Part shown: piece by piece, positions 26,132-35,887 of the stretch
How the letters are laid out: each line of letters starts with the position of its first letter
Position numbering within the stretch: position 1 is the first letter of the stretch
Program-made: the position numbers and the translations under genes
The notes under the pieces: model-generated
Told to the model about the DNA's origin: nothing
Database searches by the model: none
What the model saw: the letters and a program-made list of their open reading frames with translations, nothing else
NCBI GenBank assembly: GCA_013388855.1
Contig: JACAEM010000038.1
Span: 62,001-126,000 of the forward strand
Length of the DNA: 64,000 bases
Direction: 5' to 3'
From: Chloroflexota bacterium
GTDB lineage: Bacteria > Chloroflexota > Anaerolineae > Anaerolineales > Villigracilaceae

Positions 26132-27001
26132 ATGCTGACCGATACTCACTGCCATCTCGATTTCAACAAGTTCGATGAAGACCGCGAGGCGGTCATTCAG
26201 CGCGCGTTGGACGCGGGATTGACCCGTCTTCTCATCCCGGCATTGGATCACAAATCGGCTCTTGCCGGACTTCGGCTTGCGGAGGCGCACCCGAACATTT
26301 TCTGCGCCATCGGCTTCCACCCAACAGATCTGGATAAGTGGGAGGAGGCTTCGATTGAGAAATTACGGACTTTAATACTCCCTCACCCTATCCCCTCTCC
26401 CACGGAGAGAGGGACTCAGGGTGAGGGAAAGATCGTCGCCATCGGTGAGATCGGGCTGGATTATTACTGGGTCAAGGAACCGGAGGAACGCGCACAGCAA
26501 CGCGAGGCACTGAAACAGCAGCTTCGACTCGCTGAGGAAGTGAACAAGCCGGTCATCATCCACATGCGCGAGGAGAACGATGCCTGGTTCGGGCAGGCGT
26601 CCATCGATCTGTTGGAAATCCTGTCAGAGTGGCATACGCGATTGATGGCGGAATCAAGCCCGCTCGTGGAAAGACCCGGCGTACTCCATTCCTTCAACGG
26701 GAATTTGGAAACAGCCCGGAAAGCCATTCACCTGGGCTTCTACATCGGTGTGACCGGTCCTGTTACGTACAAAAACGCGGAAGAAAAGCGTCAAATCATC
26801 CGTCAATTGCCCCTGGAACGGCTGCTCATCGAGACTGACGCGCCATTCCTGACGCCCGTGCCGCACCGAGGCAAGCGCAACGAACCTGCATTCGTGGCGC
26901 ATATTGCTGATAAAATTGCAGAAATTCATTCGACAACCCGCGAATGGGTCGGTGAGATCACCACGGCAAACGCCGCGCGCCTATTCGGTTGGGGAGGCTG
27001 A
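26132..27001 (+). CDS. tatD: TatD-family metal-dependent hydrolase with in-frame repeat insertion
   Basis: 289 residues of a TIM-barrel DNase/hydrolase: 'MLTDTHCHLDFNKFDEDR' (metal HxH), 'AIGEIGLDYYW' (metal Glu), 'VIIHMREEND', 'VLHSFNGNLETA' and 'LLIETDAPFLTPVPHRGKRNEPAFV' (metal Asp). Between the first helix region and AIGEIGLDYY the palindromic element 26380-26427 adds 16 codons, giving L-P-H-P-I-P-S-P-T-E-R-G-T-Q-G-E-G; normal TatD proteins have a short loop there. The catalytic residues are untouched, so it may be active. Stop 27001 is 4 bp from the next start. Confidence 0.93.
   Translation: MLTDTHCHLDFNKFDEDREAVIQRALDAGLTRLLIPALDHKSALAGLRLAEAHPNIFCAIGFHPTDLDKWEEASIEKLRTLILPHPIPSPTERGTQGEGKIVAIGEIGLDYYWVKEPEERAQQREALKQQLRLAEEVNKPVIIHMREENDAWFGQASIDLLEILSEWHTRLMAESSPLVERPGVLHSFNGNLETARKAIHLGFYIGVTGPVTYKNAEEKRQIIRQLPLERLLIETDAPFLTPVPHRGKRNEPAFVAHIADKIAEIHSTTREWVGEITTANAARLFGWGG
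26380..26427. repeat. 48-bp palindromic element inserted in tatD, copy 2
   Basis: Outer arms CCCTCACCCT (26380-26389) and AGGGTGAGGG (26418-26427) are perfectly complementary; inner arms CCCTCTCC and GAGAGAGGG flank the centre. The length is a multiple of 3, so translation continues through it. This is the most complete copy of the family in the window. Confidence 0.85.
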
Positions 27002-27005
27002 CCTT

Positions 27006-27974
27006 TTGAGTACGACCACTTTTTTCACGTCGGTACAAGATCAACTTCAATTCGTCGAGCGACGGATTCGGGAGCAAGCCGGGGAGGAACATCACCCGGA
27101 CTTGCGTTCTGCCTTGGATCACCTCCTCGCCGCCGGAGGGAAGCGCATCCGCCCCACCCTGGGCTTGCTCGTCGGAAATATGCTGGGCGCGCCCGAGGAA
27201 AAACTCATCACCCTCGGCGCTTCGGTGGAATTATTGCACACGGCCACGTTGGTCCATGACGACCTAATCGACGGCGCACTCCTTCGTCGCGGCATGCCCA
27301 CGTTGAACGCGCGCTGGTCTCCCGCGGCAACCGTGCTGACTGGCGATTTCCTCTTTGCCCGCGCCGCCAAGCTTGCCGCGGAAACCGATTACCTGCCCCT
27401 GATGAAACTTTTTGCCGACACACTGGCGACCATCGTCAACGGTGAACTGACCCAGATGTTCTCTGCGCGCGGCGTGATCGACCGGAGCAATTATTATGAC
27501 CGCATTTATGCCAAGACCGCTTCGTTGTTCGAGATGTCCGCGCTGGCGGCGGCAATGGTCGCCACCGAGGAAGAGGAGACGCGCGTTTCGATGAAAGTCT
27601 TCGGCTACGAAGTGGGCATGGCGTTTCAAATCGTGGATGATATTCTCGATTTCACCGGCGAACAGTCGGCGGTGGGTAAACCCATCGGCTCGGACCTGCT
27701 CAATGGATTGGTCACGCTCCCCGCCATTTATTACGCCGAAGAGCATCCTGAGGACCCGGATGTGTTGTCCCTGCCCAACGGCGGCTGGAAGGATACCGAT
27801 TGCGTGCAGCGGTTGGTGGATGGTATTCGCAAGAATGCCGCCATCGAGAAAGCCATGGAAGAAGCGCGAGAAGCTGTCAGCCGCGCGCTCAGCGCCTTGG
27901 AAGACGCTCCCGCCTGCCCGGAGAGGGTAGCGCTGGAAAACCTGGCGAAGTTTATCGTGGATCGCAAAGTTTAA
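27006..27974 (+). CDS. Polyprenyl diphosphate synthase
   Basis: 322 residues from a TTG at 27006, chosen for the GGGGAGG (26991-26997) upstream; an upstream in-frame start would overlap tatD by about 100 bp. First Asp-rich motif 'TATLVHDDLIDGALLRRG', second 'AFQIVDDILDFTG', plus 'GGKRIRPTLGLL'. These trans-prenyltransferases build the isoprenoid side chain of quinones or undecaprenyl-like lipids; chain length is not readable here. It follows tatD within 4 bp. Confidence 0.9.
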   Translation: MSTTTFFTSVQDQLQFVERRIREQAGEEHHPDLRSALDHLLAAGGKRIRPTLGLLVGNMLGAPEEKLITLGASVELLHTATLVHDDLIDGALLRRGMPTLNARWSPAATVLTGDFLFARAAKLAAETDYLPLMKLFADTLATIVNGELTQMFSARGVIDRSNYYDRIYAKTASLFEMSALAAAMVATEEEETRVSMKVFGYEVGMAFQIVDDILDFTGEQSAVGKPIGSDLLNGLVTLPAIYYAEEHPEDPDVLSLPNGGWKDTDCVQRLVDGIRKNAAIEKAMEEAREAVSRALSALEDAPACPERVALENLAKFIVDRKV

Positions 27975-27976
27975 AG

Positions 27977-27993
27977 AAGACTTCGGAAGTCTT
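27977..27993. repeat. Short palindrome between two genes
   Basis: AAGACTTC-G-GAAGTCTT lies 2 bp after the prenyltransferase stop, followed by a related GAGACTTTCGAGGTCT string. It may be a repeat remnant or weak terminator. Confidence 0.4.
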
Positions 27994-28021
27994 GGAGACT
28001 TTCGAGGTCTATGGAATTTAC

Positions 28022-28525
28022 ATGCCCACCCCTCGTAAACCATTCCGTATCAATGTCGGCTTCATCATCCATGAGGAAGTTGGCTTTGCGACCGAGATTC
28101 CATTTGAGTTGGAGAAAGCCAAGCTCGAAGACTTTGAGTTACGGAATTTGCTCGGCTCGGTCAGCATCGGGCGGACGCCGCAGGGATTGGTGGTACAGGG
28201 AAAATTTTCCGCAGATACGAAACTGGAATGTGTGCGTTGCCTGCGCCAGTTCTGGCGTCCGCTTGTATGGGAAATCACCGAGCTATACGCCTTCAACAAG
28301 AAAAACGTGAGTGAGTCGGGACTCCTGCTCCCCGACGACGCGCACATCGATCTGGCTCCGCTCCTGCGCGAGTATGCCCTGCTCGAAGTGCCCATCAATC
28401 CAATCCATGCTCCAGAGTGCAAAGGTTTGTGCATCGAGTGCGGGCAGGATTTGAACATAAAGGATTGCGGTCACAGCCAACACGATGAAGACTCGCCTTT
28501 CTCTGTTTTGAAAAAATTGCTTTAA
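28022..28525 (+). CDS. YceD/DUF177-family protein
   Basis: 167 residues. 'GFATEIPFELEKAKLEDFELRNLLGSVSIGRTPQGLVVQGKFSADTKLECVRCLRQF' and the C-terminal 'APECKGLCIECGQDLN' match DUF177 (YceD), which supports 23S rRNA or bL32 levels in other bacteria. Two Cys pairs (CVRC and CKGLCIECG) suggest zinc binding. The usual neighbour rpmF is not found in the 88 bp before the next gene. The start codon has only a weak ribosome binding site. Confidence 0.85.
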   Translation: MPTPRKPFRINVGFIIHEEVGFATEIPFELEKAKLEDFELRNLLGSVSIGRTPQGLVVQGKFSADTKLECVRCLRQFWRPLVWEITELYAFNKKNVSESGLLLPDDAHIDLAPLLREYALLEVPINPIHAPECKGLCIECGQDLNIKDCGHSQHDEDSPFSVLKKLL

Positions 28526-28613
28526 TTCGTATCAAATATGATATATCCCAAAGGCAAGTTCTTTAGGATATTTTCCGTGCAAATCTAACGACTAGAATCG
28601 TCGGATTTCAGCC

Positions 28614-29828
28614 TTATTTTCTTCTTTCCTGATACCTTTTATATACCCGCTTCCAAGCATCGGTGGGATGATCGGGTTTATTCTTTCTGTGTACGTCCTT
28701 GCTCAGGCGAAATGCCAAGTCTTCCAGAATACCAGAGATGGTCTCATTGGGTTTTTGATACACTGGCGGCTGACCCAGATTGATGGCATCCACCAGAACA
28801 TCCTGCACGTAGGGAATGGCGGCTAGCATGGGGATTCCAACGGCGGACTCGATCTTATCTTTCTTCAGGCTGGAATGCGGGAAAGTGGCATTCAACACAA
28901 ACCTGAGCTTTTCCTTTGAGTAACCAAGTTTTTTATAAGTATCCAGAGCGGCAGTAATAGCACGAATGGATGCCATATCGGGCGTGGCAATCATAAGGAT
29001 CAGGTCTGCCATATCCAGCGCCTGAATGGCGGGTTCGCTGAAATCATGCGGCAGATCGGCGACGACATACTGGTAGTGATCTTTGACCAGACTCAGCGCC
29101 GTGCCCAACGTTTCGCCACGTATCGTCTCTGCCTCCGACGGGAAGGTTGGGGCGGCGATGAAATGCAATCCGCTTTCGTGGGAGCCAATGATCGAACTCA
29201 TGGCATCCATATCCAGGTCCCCGCCAGTGAACGGGGCGATATCCGCCCAGGTACGTTTGAGCGTCATATTGAGCATGAGCGCCACCTGTCCGGCGGTCAT
29301 GGTCAGGTCAAGCAAAATGGACGGCTCATGCCAAAGCGAATACAAACCCGCGCCCAGGTTGACTGCCAGCGTGGAACTGCCTGTGCCGCCGCGCAAACTA
29401 TGAACCGCGATCATGTATCCGGTTTCCTGGATCGGCGTCATCCGGGATGACTTGACGGCTTCCATGCGCCGGAGTAAAGCGGTTATGCTGGCGGTCAATT
29501 CAGCCGCTTCGAACGGTTTGGTCAAGTGTCCATCGGCACCCGCTTCGAAGGATTTGATTTTATCCTCCAAGCCAGATTGCGCCGTCAACACAAGGATGGG
29601 TGTGGCAGCGAATTGCGGTTCGCGACGCAGGGTACGCGTTAGTTCGTAACCATTGATATCCGGCATCATCACATCAGTGATGATGGCATCGGGTTTCAAC
29701 GCCCGGGCCTGAGATATACCTCGCAATCCATTTTCGGCAAAATGGATTTCATAGTGGAGCGGTTCGAGCGCACGGGCTACCAATTGGTGATTAAGCGGTT
29801 CATCGTCAACAACGAGAATGCGTGTCAT
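28614..29828 (-). CDS. Response regulator fused to CpaE/MinD-like ATPase
   Basis: 404 residues. An N-terminal receiver domain (about 1-125; 'RILVVDDEPLNHQLVARAL', phospho-Asp in 'PDAIITDVMMPDINGYEL', Lys in 'LTKPFEAAEL') is followed by a CpaE-type ATPase domain (about 140-390; deviant Walker A 'SLRGGTGSSTLAVNLGAGL', where the GKT lysine is replaced by Ser, and 'YVVADLPHDFSEP'). CpaE proteins localise Tad pili and polar machinery. ATG 29828 has AAAGGAG. It is 11 bp behind the hybrid kinase and is probably its output regulator. Confidence 0.88.
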   Translation of the reverse strand: MTRILVVDDEPLNHQLVARALEPLHYEIHFAENGLRGISQARALKPDAIITDVMMPDINGYELTRTLRREPQFAATPILVLTAQSGLEDKIKSFEAGADGHLTKPFEAAELTASITALLRRMEAVKSSRMTPIQETGYMIAVHSLRGGTGSSTLAVNLGAGLYSLWHEPSILLDLTMTAGQVALMLNMTLKRTWADIAPFTGGDLDMDAMSSIIGSHESGLHFIAAPTFPSEAETIRGETLGTALSLVKDHYQYVVADLPHDFSEPAIQALDMADLILMIATPDMASIRAITAALDTYKKLGYSKEKLRFVLNATFPHSSLKKDKIESAVGIPMLAAIPYVQDVLVDAINLGQPPVYQKPNETISGILEDLAFRLSKDVHRKNKPDHPTDAWKRVYKRYQERRK

Positions 29829-29839
29829 CTATACTCCTT

Positions 29840-32800
29840 TCATGGCAGATGGGTGGACAGGAATTCTTCGACCCGACGAACCTCTTCATCCAGACGGGCA
29901 ACAAGGGTTGGTGCAAGTGTCAGGTCTTCGCGCTTGCCGATCTCTTCCAAATGGAGGGCAAGGGCGGCAAGGCGGTCAGCGCTGAAGTTCAGGGAAATTC
30001 CCTTGAGATTGTGAGCGAGGCGGGCAAGAGTGTTGATATCTCCTTTTTCCAGCGCGGCATGAATGTCTTTCATTCGAACAGGCAAGTGTTCTTTATAATC
30101 CTTGTACATTTCCAACATAAAGTCACGGTCGCCATCGAAATGCGCCAGGGCGGACTCGAAATTAACGGGCGGTGCATCGGACGGGAGATCCGGCTGGAAA
30201 ATGGGAGTGGCTTTTCTTGCGTCTGAAGCGGATGTTGATTCACCGAACAAATCATCTTCCATCATCAAAAGAGAATCATCCGTCGAAGAATAATCCTGTG
30301 GAACATCATCCTCTTTCTTGAGCGGTTCGGCGGTTTGCGTCCAGCGTTCCAAAACATTAAACAACACCTTGGGCTGGAGTGGTTTTGTGACATAATCGTC
30401 CATGCCCGCATCGAGGCAGCGCTCACGGTCACCCTGCATGGCGTGAGCAGTCATGGCAATAATAGGAATATGCTGACCCCGCTCCTTCTCCCAAGCACGG
30501 ATGTGCGCTGTGGCATCGAAGCCGTCCATATCGGGCATTTGCACATCCATAAGGACAACATGGTATTGCTCTGACTTGAATTTCTCCAGCGCCTGTATGC
30601 CAGTCTCCACGGCATCGACGGAGTAACCAGCTTTTTGTAAAAGGGTCACAGCCAGTTTTTGATTGATGGGATTATCTTCCGCGAGTAGGATTCGCAAATC
30701 AGACCTTTTTTGTTCGGAGATCGTGTGACGTGTAACGAGCCCCACGCTTTCTTCGGGGCGCCCCAACACTGCGACTACAGCATCGAAAAGCATTTGTTGT
30801 TTCACAGGTTTGAGCAAATATCCCGAACAACCCAATGCTTCGAGGCGGGCAGCATCCCCGCGCTGCCCCATGGAGGTGAGAATCAGGATCTTCACATCCT
30901 TCACCGCCGTGTCACTCTTGATGGCACGCGCGGTTTGCTCGCCATCCATGCCGGGCATCTGCATATCAAGCAAAACGACATGGTACGGATCGCCCAACCG
31001 ATGAGCGTTCCGCAACGCTTCCAAACCTTTCGCCCCAGTTGCTACCGCATCGACACGCGAACCCAGCGCCTCCACGTTCCTGGTGAGGACCATGCGGTTT
31101 GTCTGGTTGTCGTCCACAATCAGGATACGCGCTTCCACCAGATTCACGGGGCCGAGCGTGAGCGGAGCCGTGCCGCGTTTTTCGATAGGCTGTCTTTCAA
31201 ATTCGATGTCGAACCAGAAGGTGCTGCCAATGCCGGGCCTGCTTTCCAGCCCGATCCTTCCGCCCATGGCTTCGACCAATTGGCGGCTGATGGCCAGCCC
31301 CAGGCCTGTCCCGCCGTAATGACGAGTGGTGGAGCCATCTGCCTGTGTAAAACGCTCGAAGATCGCGGCTTGGCGTTCGTGGGGAATACCAATGCCTGTA
31401 TCCTGTACCACAAAATGGACCTGAACGTGAGTATCTGTCTCTTTTACCGGCTCTGCCTGAATGATGATCTCGCCTTGATGCGTGAACTTGATGGCATTCC
31501 CCACCAGGTTGACCAAGATCTGACGCAGCCGCCCTGGATCGCCGCGCAAGTTGGATTTTAACTCCGGGTGGATGAGACAAGCCATCTCCAGCCCTTTATC
31601 CTGTGCACGCTTGGCGAGGGTGTAGGCAACATCCTCCACTGTGTTGCGCAGATTGAAGTCGATATTTTCCAATTCCAGTTTACCCGCTTCAATCTTGGAG
31701 AAATCCAAAATATCGTTGAGCAAGGTCAAAAGAGCCTCCGCGCTTTGCAGGGAGGTCTGTAAATAATCGCGTTGTTCGGAGGTAAGGTTCGTATCCAAAG
31801 CCAGTTCCAACATGCCGATTACACCGTTCATCGGTGTGCGGATCTCGTGGCTCATATTGGCAAGAAATTCGCTCTTGGCTTTATTGGCTTGTTCAGCTTC
31901 GTGTTGGGCGCGAACAAGCAAGGATATGTCGTGGTACAGTGCAAGGATACCGACTTTCTCTCCGTTCACAAGGACAGGCACACCAAAAATTTCCACATCC
32001 ACAAAGGACCCATCTTTGCGGCGTCGTTTCCCAATGGCGTGGACAGGTACATCCTGCATGACGGCTTGTGTGTATTGGCGCGCTTCTTGAACTCCATCTT
32101 CGGTATTGATCAGCATATCCAAGTCTGCGCCCAATACTTCATTGTTACTATAGCCGTATAGCTCCTCAAAAGCCGGATTAACAGAAACAATCGTGTGACT
32201 GTTATCCAGCACAACAACGGCAACAGGGCTGTTTCGAACCAGCGATTCAAAATATTGTTTCTGCCGTAGGATCTCCGCTTCGTGCTGCTTGCGTTCGGTT
32301 ATATCCTCTTTGACTGCCAGGAAATGCGTGACCTTCCCAGCTTCGTTCAGGATCGGTGAGATGGTCGCAGCTTCCCAATACAGATCACCGTTCTTTTTTC
32401 TGTTATGGAATTCTCCATGCCATTCCCCGCCTGCCTTGATTGTCTCCCACAGATTTTTATATTCGTCTTGGGATGTATAGCCTGATTTCAGAATGCGTGA
32501 ATTTTTCCCCAACACCTCTTCAATGCGATAACCTGTCGTTTCGGTGAACTTTGGATTGGCATACACAATACTGCCATCCAGATCAGTAATGACAATTGTA
32601 GAGGCGCTTTGTTCCACGGCACGGGAAAGCTGCCGGAGCTTTTCCTCTGCAATCTTTTGACTGGTGATATCCCTGCCAACTCCCACCAGCCCGACAATGT
32701 TCCCGCCATCATCGCGCAATGGAATTTTGGTGGTCATAACCCAGACTGGATTCCCATGAGCATCCAGCCCGGGTTCTTCACGATTTACGACAGAAACACC

Positions 32801-33598
32801 GGTTTCAATCACAGCCTTGTCATCTAGCCAGAATTTTTCCGCCAGTTCTGCCGGGTAATAATCAAAGTCCGTCTTGCCAATTACATCCTCCATCTGTTTA
32901 CCACCGGAGGCGAGCCAATCGGCGGTGTTGGAGACTGTCTTTCGCCCCTGGGTATCCTTTACATAGATACGATCAGGCAGGTTGTCAATCAAGGTGCGGA
33001 GCAGGTTCCGCTCCAGCGAGAGGCGGTTTTCCATTTTCACACGCTGGGTAATATCGTGCAGGATGAAGAGATTTTGACTCTCCGTGTTTCCCGACTGAAG
33101 CGGATAGGTGGACACATCGTACAGACGATCCAACCAGAAAAATCCATTTTCGCTGTTTTGAAGACCGACTTCCCTGCCCCACCCGGAAGCAGACAGCACA
33201 TCAGCGAGTGGCTTTCCAATCACAAAACTGAAGGTGGTATTCAGGCGGTCAATCACCGCGTGGTTGCAGCGCAGGATGACACCATTCGCATCGGTGACAA
33301 AGATCGGGTCGGAAAATGAATTAAAAATCGCCTCCCACTCCTTTTTCCCACGGTCAACAAGAATAGCAAGATTGCGCTGGGAGCCTGCCATGGCAGATAA
33401 GAATCCCAGAACGAGAGGGGCGGAATCGATGATCCAAAGCAGCGGTTGAGACCGTTGAACCGCCAGGAAGGATGCAAAGTTCAAAGGCAGATTCAGGGTG
33501 GTGATTTCGATCCAGGTGCCCACCAATGGAAACAAAAAACCGCCCGCAAATCCCCAGAGGGCATAACGGTAAAGGAGAGGATCGCAAAACAATCTCAT
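29840..33598 (-). CDS. Hybrid sensor histidine kinase, multi-PAS, two REC and HPt
   Basis: 1252 residues. Two N-terminal membrane helices (about 10-30, 50-70) precede four PAS domains (about 85-195, 205-325, 335-455, 460-580; '[19 protein letters not shown]', '[17 protein letters not shown]'), a HisKA dimer helix with the phospho-His in '[19 protein letters not shown]' (about 600-670), HATPase_c ('[18 protein letters not shown]', about 705-830), REC1 (about 850-970), REC2 (about 1000-1120; '[15 protein letters not shown]') and a C-terminal HPt ('[15 protein letters not shown]', about 1165-1250). It is a full phosphorelay that could feed the CpaE-type regulator 11 bp downstream. Confidence 0.93.
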   Translation of the reverse strand: MRLFCDPLLYRYALWGFAGGFLFPLVGTWIEITTLNLPLNFASFLAVQRSQPLLWIIDSAPLVLGFLSAMAGSQRNLAILVDRGKKEWEAIFNSFSDPIFVTDANGVILRCNHAVIDRLNTTFSFVIGKPLADVLSASGWGREVGLQNSENGFFWLDRLYDVSTYPLQSGNTESQNLFILHDITQRVKMENRLSLERNLLRTLIDNLPDRIYVKDTQGRKTVSNTADWLASGGKQMEDVIGKTDFDYYPAELAEKFWLDDKAVIETGVSVVNREEPGLDAHGNPVWVMTTKIPLRDDGGNIVGLVGVGRDITSQKIAEEKLRQLSRAVEQSASTIVITDLDGSIVYANPKFTETTGYRIEEVLGKNSRILKSGYTSQDEYKNLWETIKAGGEWHGEFHNRKKNGDLYWEAATISPILNEAGKVTHFLAVKEDITERKQHEAEILRQKQYFESLVRNSPVAVVVLDNSHTIVSVNPAFEELYGYSNNEVLGADLDMLINTEDGVQEARQYTQAVMQDVPVHAIGKRRRKDGSFVDVEIFGVPVLVNGEKVGILALYHDISLLVRAQHEAEQANKAKSEFLANMSHEIRTPMNGVIGMLELALDTNLTSEQRDYLQTSLQSAEALLTLLNDILDFSKIEAGKLELENIDFNLRNTVEDVAYTLAKRAQDKGLEMACLIHPELKSNLRGDPGRLRQILVNLVGNAIKFTHQGEIIIQAEPVKETDTHVQVHFVVQDTGIGIPHERQAAIFERFTQADGSTTRHYGGTGLGLAISRQLVEAMGGRIGLESRPGIGSTFWFDIEFERQPIEKRGTAPLTLGPVNLVEARILIVDDNQTNRMVLTRNVEALGSRVDAVATGAKGLEALRNAHRLGDPYHVVLLDMQMPGMDGEQTARAIKSDTAVKDVKILILTSMGQRGDAARLEALGCSGYLLKPVKQQMLFDAVVAVLGRPEESVGLVTRHTISEQKRSDLRILLAEDNPINQKLAVTLLQKAGYSVDAVETGIQALEKFKSEQYHVVLMDVQMPDMDGFDATAHIRAWEKERGQHIPIIAMTAHAMQGDRERCLDAGMDDYVTKPLQPKVLFNVLERWTQTAEPLKKEDDVPQDYSSTDDSLLMMEDDLFGESTSASDARKATPIFQPDLPSDAPPVNFESALAHFDGDRDFMLEMYKDYKEHLPVRMKDIHAALEKGDINTLARLAHNLKGISLNFSADRLAALALHLEEIGKREDLTLAPTLVARLDEEVRRVEEFLSTHLP

Positions 33599-33723
33599 GA
33601 CTACCTCCTACCAGTTTGGTTTTAACAAGCTGCCCAATGTTTGAAGTGTAGCACTGATTGCCCGTCAAATATCTTACAATTTGATAATGTACGCGAGTAC
33701 TTCTCCAGTCAAAAACGAATCCA

Positions 33724-33752
33724 TTGACAAAGATTGTTCATCCGCCTACAAT
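33724..33752 (+). promoter_or_regulatory. Consensus promoter of the intergenic ncRNA
   Basis: TTGACA (33724-33729), exactly 17 nt, TACAAT (33747-33752). A GAATC (GANTC) site at 33717-33721 touches its upstream edge. No ORF begins downstream within 300 bp; expected start of transcription is near 33760. Confidence 0.8.
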
Positions 33753-33759
33753 TGCGTCC

Positions 33760-33930
33760 ATGAACATCAGATCTGATTTCTCAGCGGTGGTAATACCTGT
33801 GCCTGCGCCGGGTGCAAATGCGACCATGTTGATGTCTACCATGGAAATGTTGTGTCGCGCCTGGATAGCACGTTAGGTTCCTGCATCTGCCGAAAGGTAA
33901 CGGGCTGTCCACAAATAGGACAGCCTTTTT
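33760..33930 (+). ncRNA. Putative structured ncRNA of about 170 nt, class unassigned
   Basis: The transcript from the 33724-33752 promoter would run into the intrinsic terminator at 33903-33930. In between, hand folding gives one long rod: ACCT (33795-33798) and GTGC (33799-33802) pair with AGGT and GCAC (33868-33878), CCGGGT pairs with GCCTGG (G-U pairs included), and GCGAC pairs with GTCGC. I saw no coding frame of value. The size, strong promoter and terminator resemble 6S-type RNA, but the 6S consensus was not verified; SRP RNA and T-box motifs are absent. Confidence 0.55.
33903..33930 (+). terminator. Rho-independent terminator of the ncRNA
   Basis: GGCTGTCC (33903-33910) pairs with GGACAGCC (33918-33925), followed by TTTTT. 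Confidence 0.92.
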
Positions 33931-33946
33931 GTTTGCATGTATGACA

Positions 33947-34044
33947 TGTCGTTGCGAGGACGACAGCCCGAAGTGATCCTATGTAACCACGCAAGGAAAA
34001 TTTTTATACTGCGAGAAGATCGTTTTGCGCTGCTCACAACGACA
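33947..34044. repeat. REP-like element with inverted ends, before metG
   Basis: TGTCGTTGCGAG (33947-33958) and CTCACAACGACA (34033-34044) are nearly complementary ends of a 98-bp segment; TCGTTGCGAGGA-like strings are a common bacterial intergenic repeat type. AGAGGTAAG then serves metG. Confidence 0.45.
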
Positions 34045-34062
34045 CTTTAAACAGAGGTAAGC

Positions 34063-35847
34063 ATGCCTGAAAATATTTTGATCGCCATTGCCTGGCCATA
34101 CGCCAATGCCGAAATCCACGTCGGGAACATCACCGGTTCCCATTTGCCCGGGGATATTGTCGCGCGTTACCACCGCCTGAAAGGGAACAAGGTCCTTGTG
34201 GTCAGCGGCACCGATTCGCATGGGACCCCTGTTGTTATCGCCGCAGATAAGGAAGGGAAGCCGGTCGAGGAAGTGTATAAAAAGTATCATGACGGATTCC
34301 TCGAATTGTTCCAGGGCTTTGGCATCACCTACGACCTGTTCACCACCACCCATACCGAGAACCATTTCAAGGTGTCGCAGTCCATTTTCCTTGCCTTGCA
34401 GAGAAACGGCTACATGTTCAAGCAGTTCAGCAAACAGTGGTATTCCCCCACCGCAAAAAAGTTTCTGCCCGACCGTTACGTCGAAGGGACATGCTACATC
34501 TGCGGTTATGAAAACGCCCGCTCCGATCAATGCGACAAGTGCGGCAATGTGCTTGAGCCGGAGAGGCTCATCAACCCGCGCGCCAAGACCGGCGACGGGG
34601 CGCTTGAACTGCGCGAGACCGAGCATTTCTATCTCGATCTCTCCAAGTTGGAACCGGAGGTCAAGAAGTTCCTGCGTGAACGCGCCGATCACATGCGCGA
34701 TACCGTCATCGGTGAGTCATTAGGCAAGATCGAAGCAGAGGGGCTCAAGCCGCGCCCGATCACACGCGATCTCGATTGGGGCATTCCCGTTCCTGTCGAA
34801 GGTTGGGAGGGCAAATGTCTCTACGTGTGGTTCGAAGCCGTCATCGGCTACCTCTCTGCGCCGATTGAATGGAGTCAGTTATCGGCTGAGAAAGAAGCGT
34901 GGCGCGAGTGGTGGGCGAATCCCAAGGCAAAGCAGTTCCACTTCATCGGCAAGGACAACATCTTTTTCCACACATCCCTGTGGCCCGCGCAACTGATGGG
35001 TGCGGGCAGCGCGTTCATGGACATCTTCGCAGGCGACGAGATTCCGCTCACACTGCCTTATGATGTGCCCGCCAATCAGTTCATGAATCTTGAAGGGCAG
35101 AAGATCAGTGGCTCGCGCAATTGGGCGGTCTGGGGACGCGACGCCCTGACGCGTTACGACCCCGACGCACTGCGCTACTACCTGACGGTCAACATGCCCG
35201 AGAACAAGGACAGCGATTGGGATTGGGCGGAATTCGTGTCGCGCAACAACAACGAATTGGTGGCGACCTGGGGCAACCTGGCGAACCGCGTGCTGGCATT
35301 TTGCTACAAACACTGGGAGGGACACGTTCCTGCCATCGATGAAAGTACGCTCCGCGACGCGGACCGGAACCTGCTCGCCGTTATCGAAAACGGATTCGCC
35401 ACCGTGGGCGCAGAACTCGAAGCTGTGCATCTGCGTTCAGCGTTGGCAGAAGCGATGAAGCTTGCCACCGCGGTGAATGTGTATCTCGACGTCAACGCGC
35501 CGTGGAGCGCCATCAAAACGGACAAAGACTCCGCTGCGCTGACCATCTTCACCGCCCTCAAAGCTATCGACTCGCTCAAGGTGCTCTTCTCCCCATTCCT
35601 ACCGTTCACCTCCGAGCGCCTGCACGGATTCTTTGGCTACGAGACTCCGCTCTTCGGCGAGCAATACATTGAAGAAGTGAGCGACTCGCTGGGTACACAC
35701 AAGGTACTGAGGTACAAAGGCGTTGATGGCGTTTTCTGGAAACCCAGTGGACTCAAGCCGGGGCAAAAGTTAAATCAACCCGGCCCGCTGTTCAAGAAGT
35801 TGGAAGAGAAGGTAATTGAGGAGGAGCGGGCGAGATTAGGGAAGTAA
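34063..35847 (+). CDS. metG: Methionine--tRNA ligase
   Basis: 594 residues. It charges tRNA-Met. Class I signature 'PYANAEIHVGNITGSHLPGD' (HVGN in place of HIGH), zinc-binding insertion 'CYICGYENARSDQCDKCGNVLEPERL', 'WFEAVIGYLSA' and the anticodon-binding helical domain ('NRVLAFCYKHW'). The KMSKS loop reads KISGS ('EGQKISGSRNW'), so the second lysine is missing, a known kind of variation in MetRS. The C-terminal tRNA-binding EMAP domain of some MetRS is not present. Length is typical for the shorter form. Confidence 0.95.
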   Translation: MPENILIAIAWPYANAEIHVGNITGSHLPGDIVARYHRLKGNKVLVVSGTDSHGTPVVIAADKEGKPVEEVYKKYHDGFLELFQGFGITYDLFTTTHTENHFKVSQSIFLALQRNGYMFKQFSKQWYSPTAKKFLPDRYVEGTCYICGYENARSDQCDKCGNVLEPERLINPRAKTGDGALELRETEHFYLDLSKLEPEVKKFLRERADHMRDTVIGESLGKIEAEGLKPRPITRDLDWGIPVPVEGWEGKCLYVWFEAVIGYLSAPIEWSQLSAEKEAWREWWANPKAKQFHFIGKDNIFFHTSLWPAQLMGAGSAFMDIFAGDEIPLTLPYDVPANQFMNLEGQKISGSRNWAVWGRDALTRYDPDALRYYLTVNMPENKDSDWDWAEFVSRNNNELVATWGNLANRVLAFCYKHWEGHVPAIDESTLRDADRNLLAVIENGFATVGAELEAVHLRSALAEAMKLATAVNVYLDVNAPWSAIKTDKDSAALTIFTALKAIDSLKVLFSPFLPFTSERLHGFFGYETPLFGEQYIEEVSDSLGTHKVLRYKGVDGVFWKPSGLKPGQKLNQPGPLFKKLEEKVIEEERARLGK

Positions 35848-35887
35848 ACAAGAATTCGGATGTCATGATGACATCCGAATTCTTGTT
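35847..35887. terminator. Perfect 20-bp-arm palindrome spanning both stop codons
   Basis: Arms 35847-35866 and 35868-35887 are perfectly complementary around one base. The last base of the metG stop and the stop of the convergent TIR-FGE gene lie within or against it. It is likely a bidirectional terminator. Confidence 0.85.

Noticed and set aside
33760-33930. SRP RNA, T-box or SAM riboswitch for the intergenic RNA
   Set aside because: The GGAAGGAAGCAGC-type SRP loop, the GGTGGNACC T-box bulge next to a terminator and the SAM-I core were not found.
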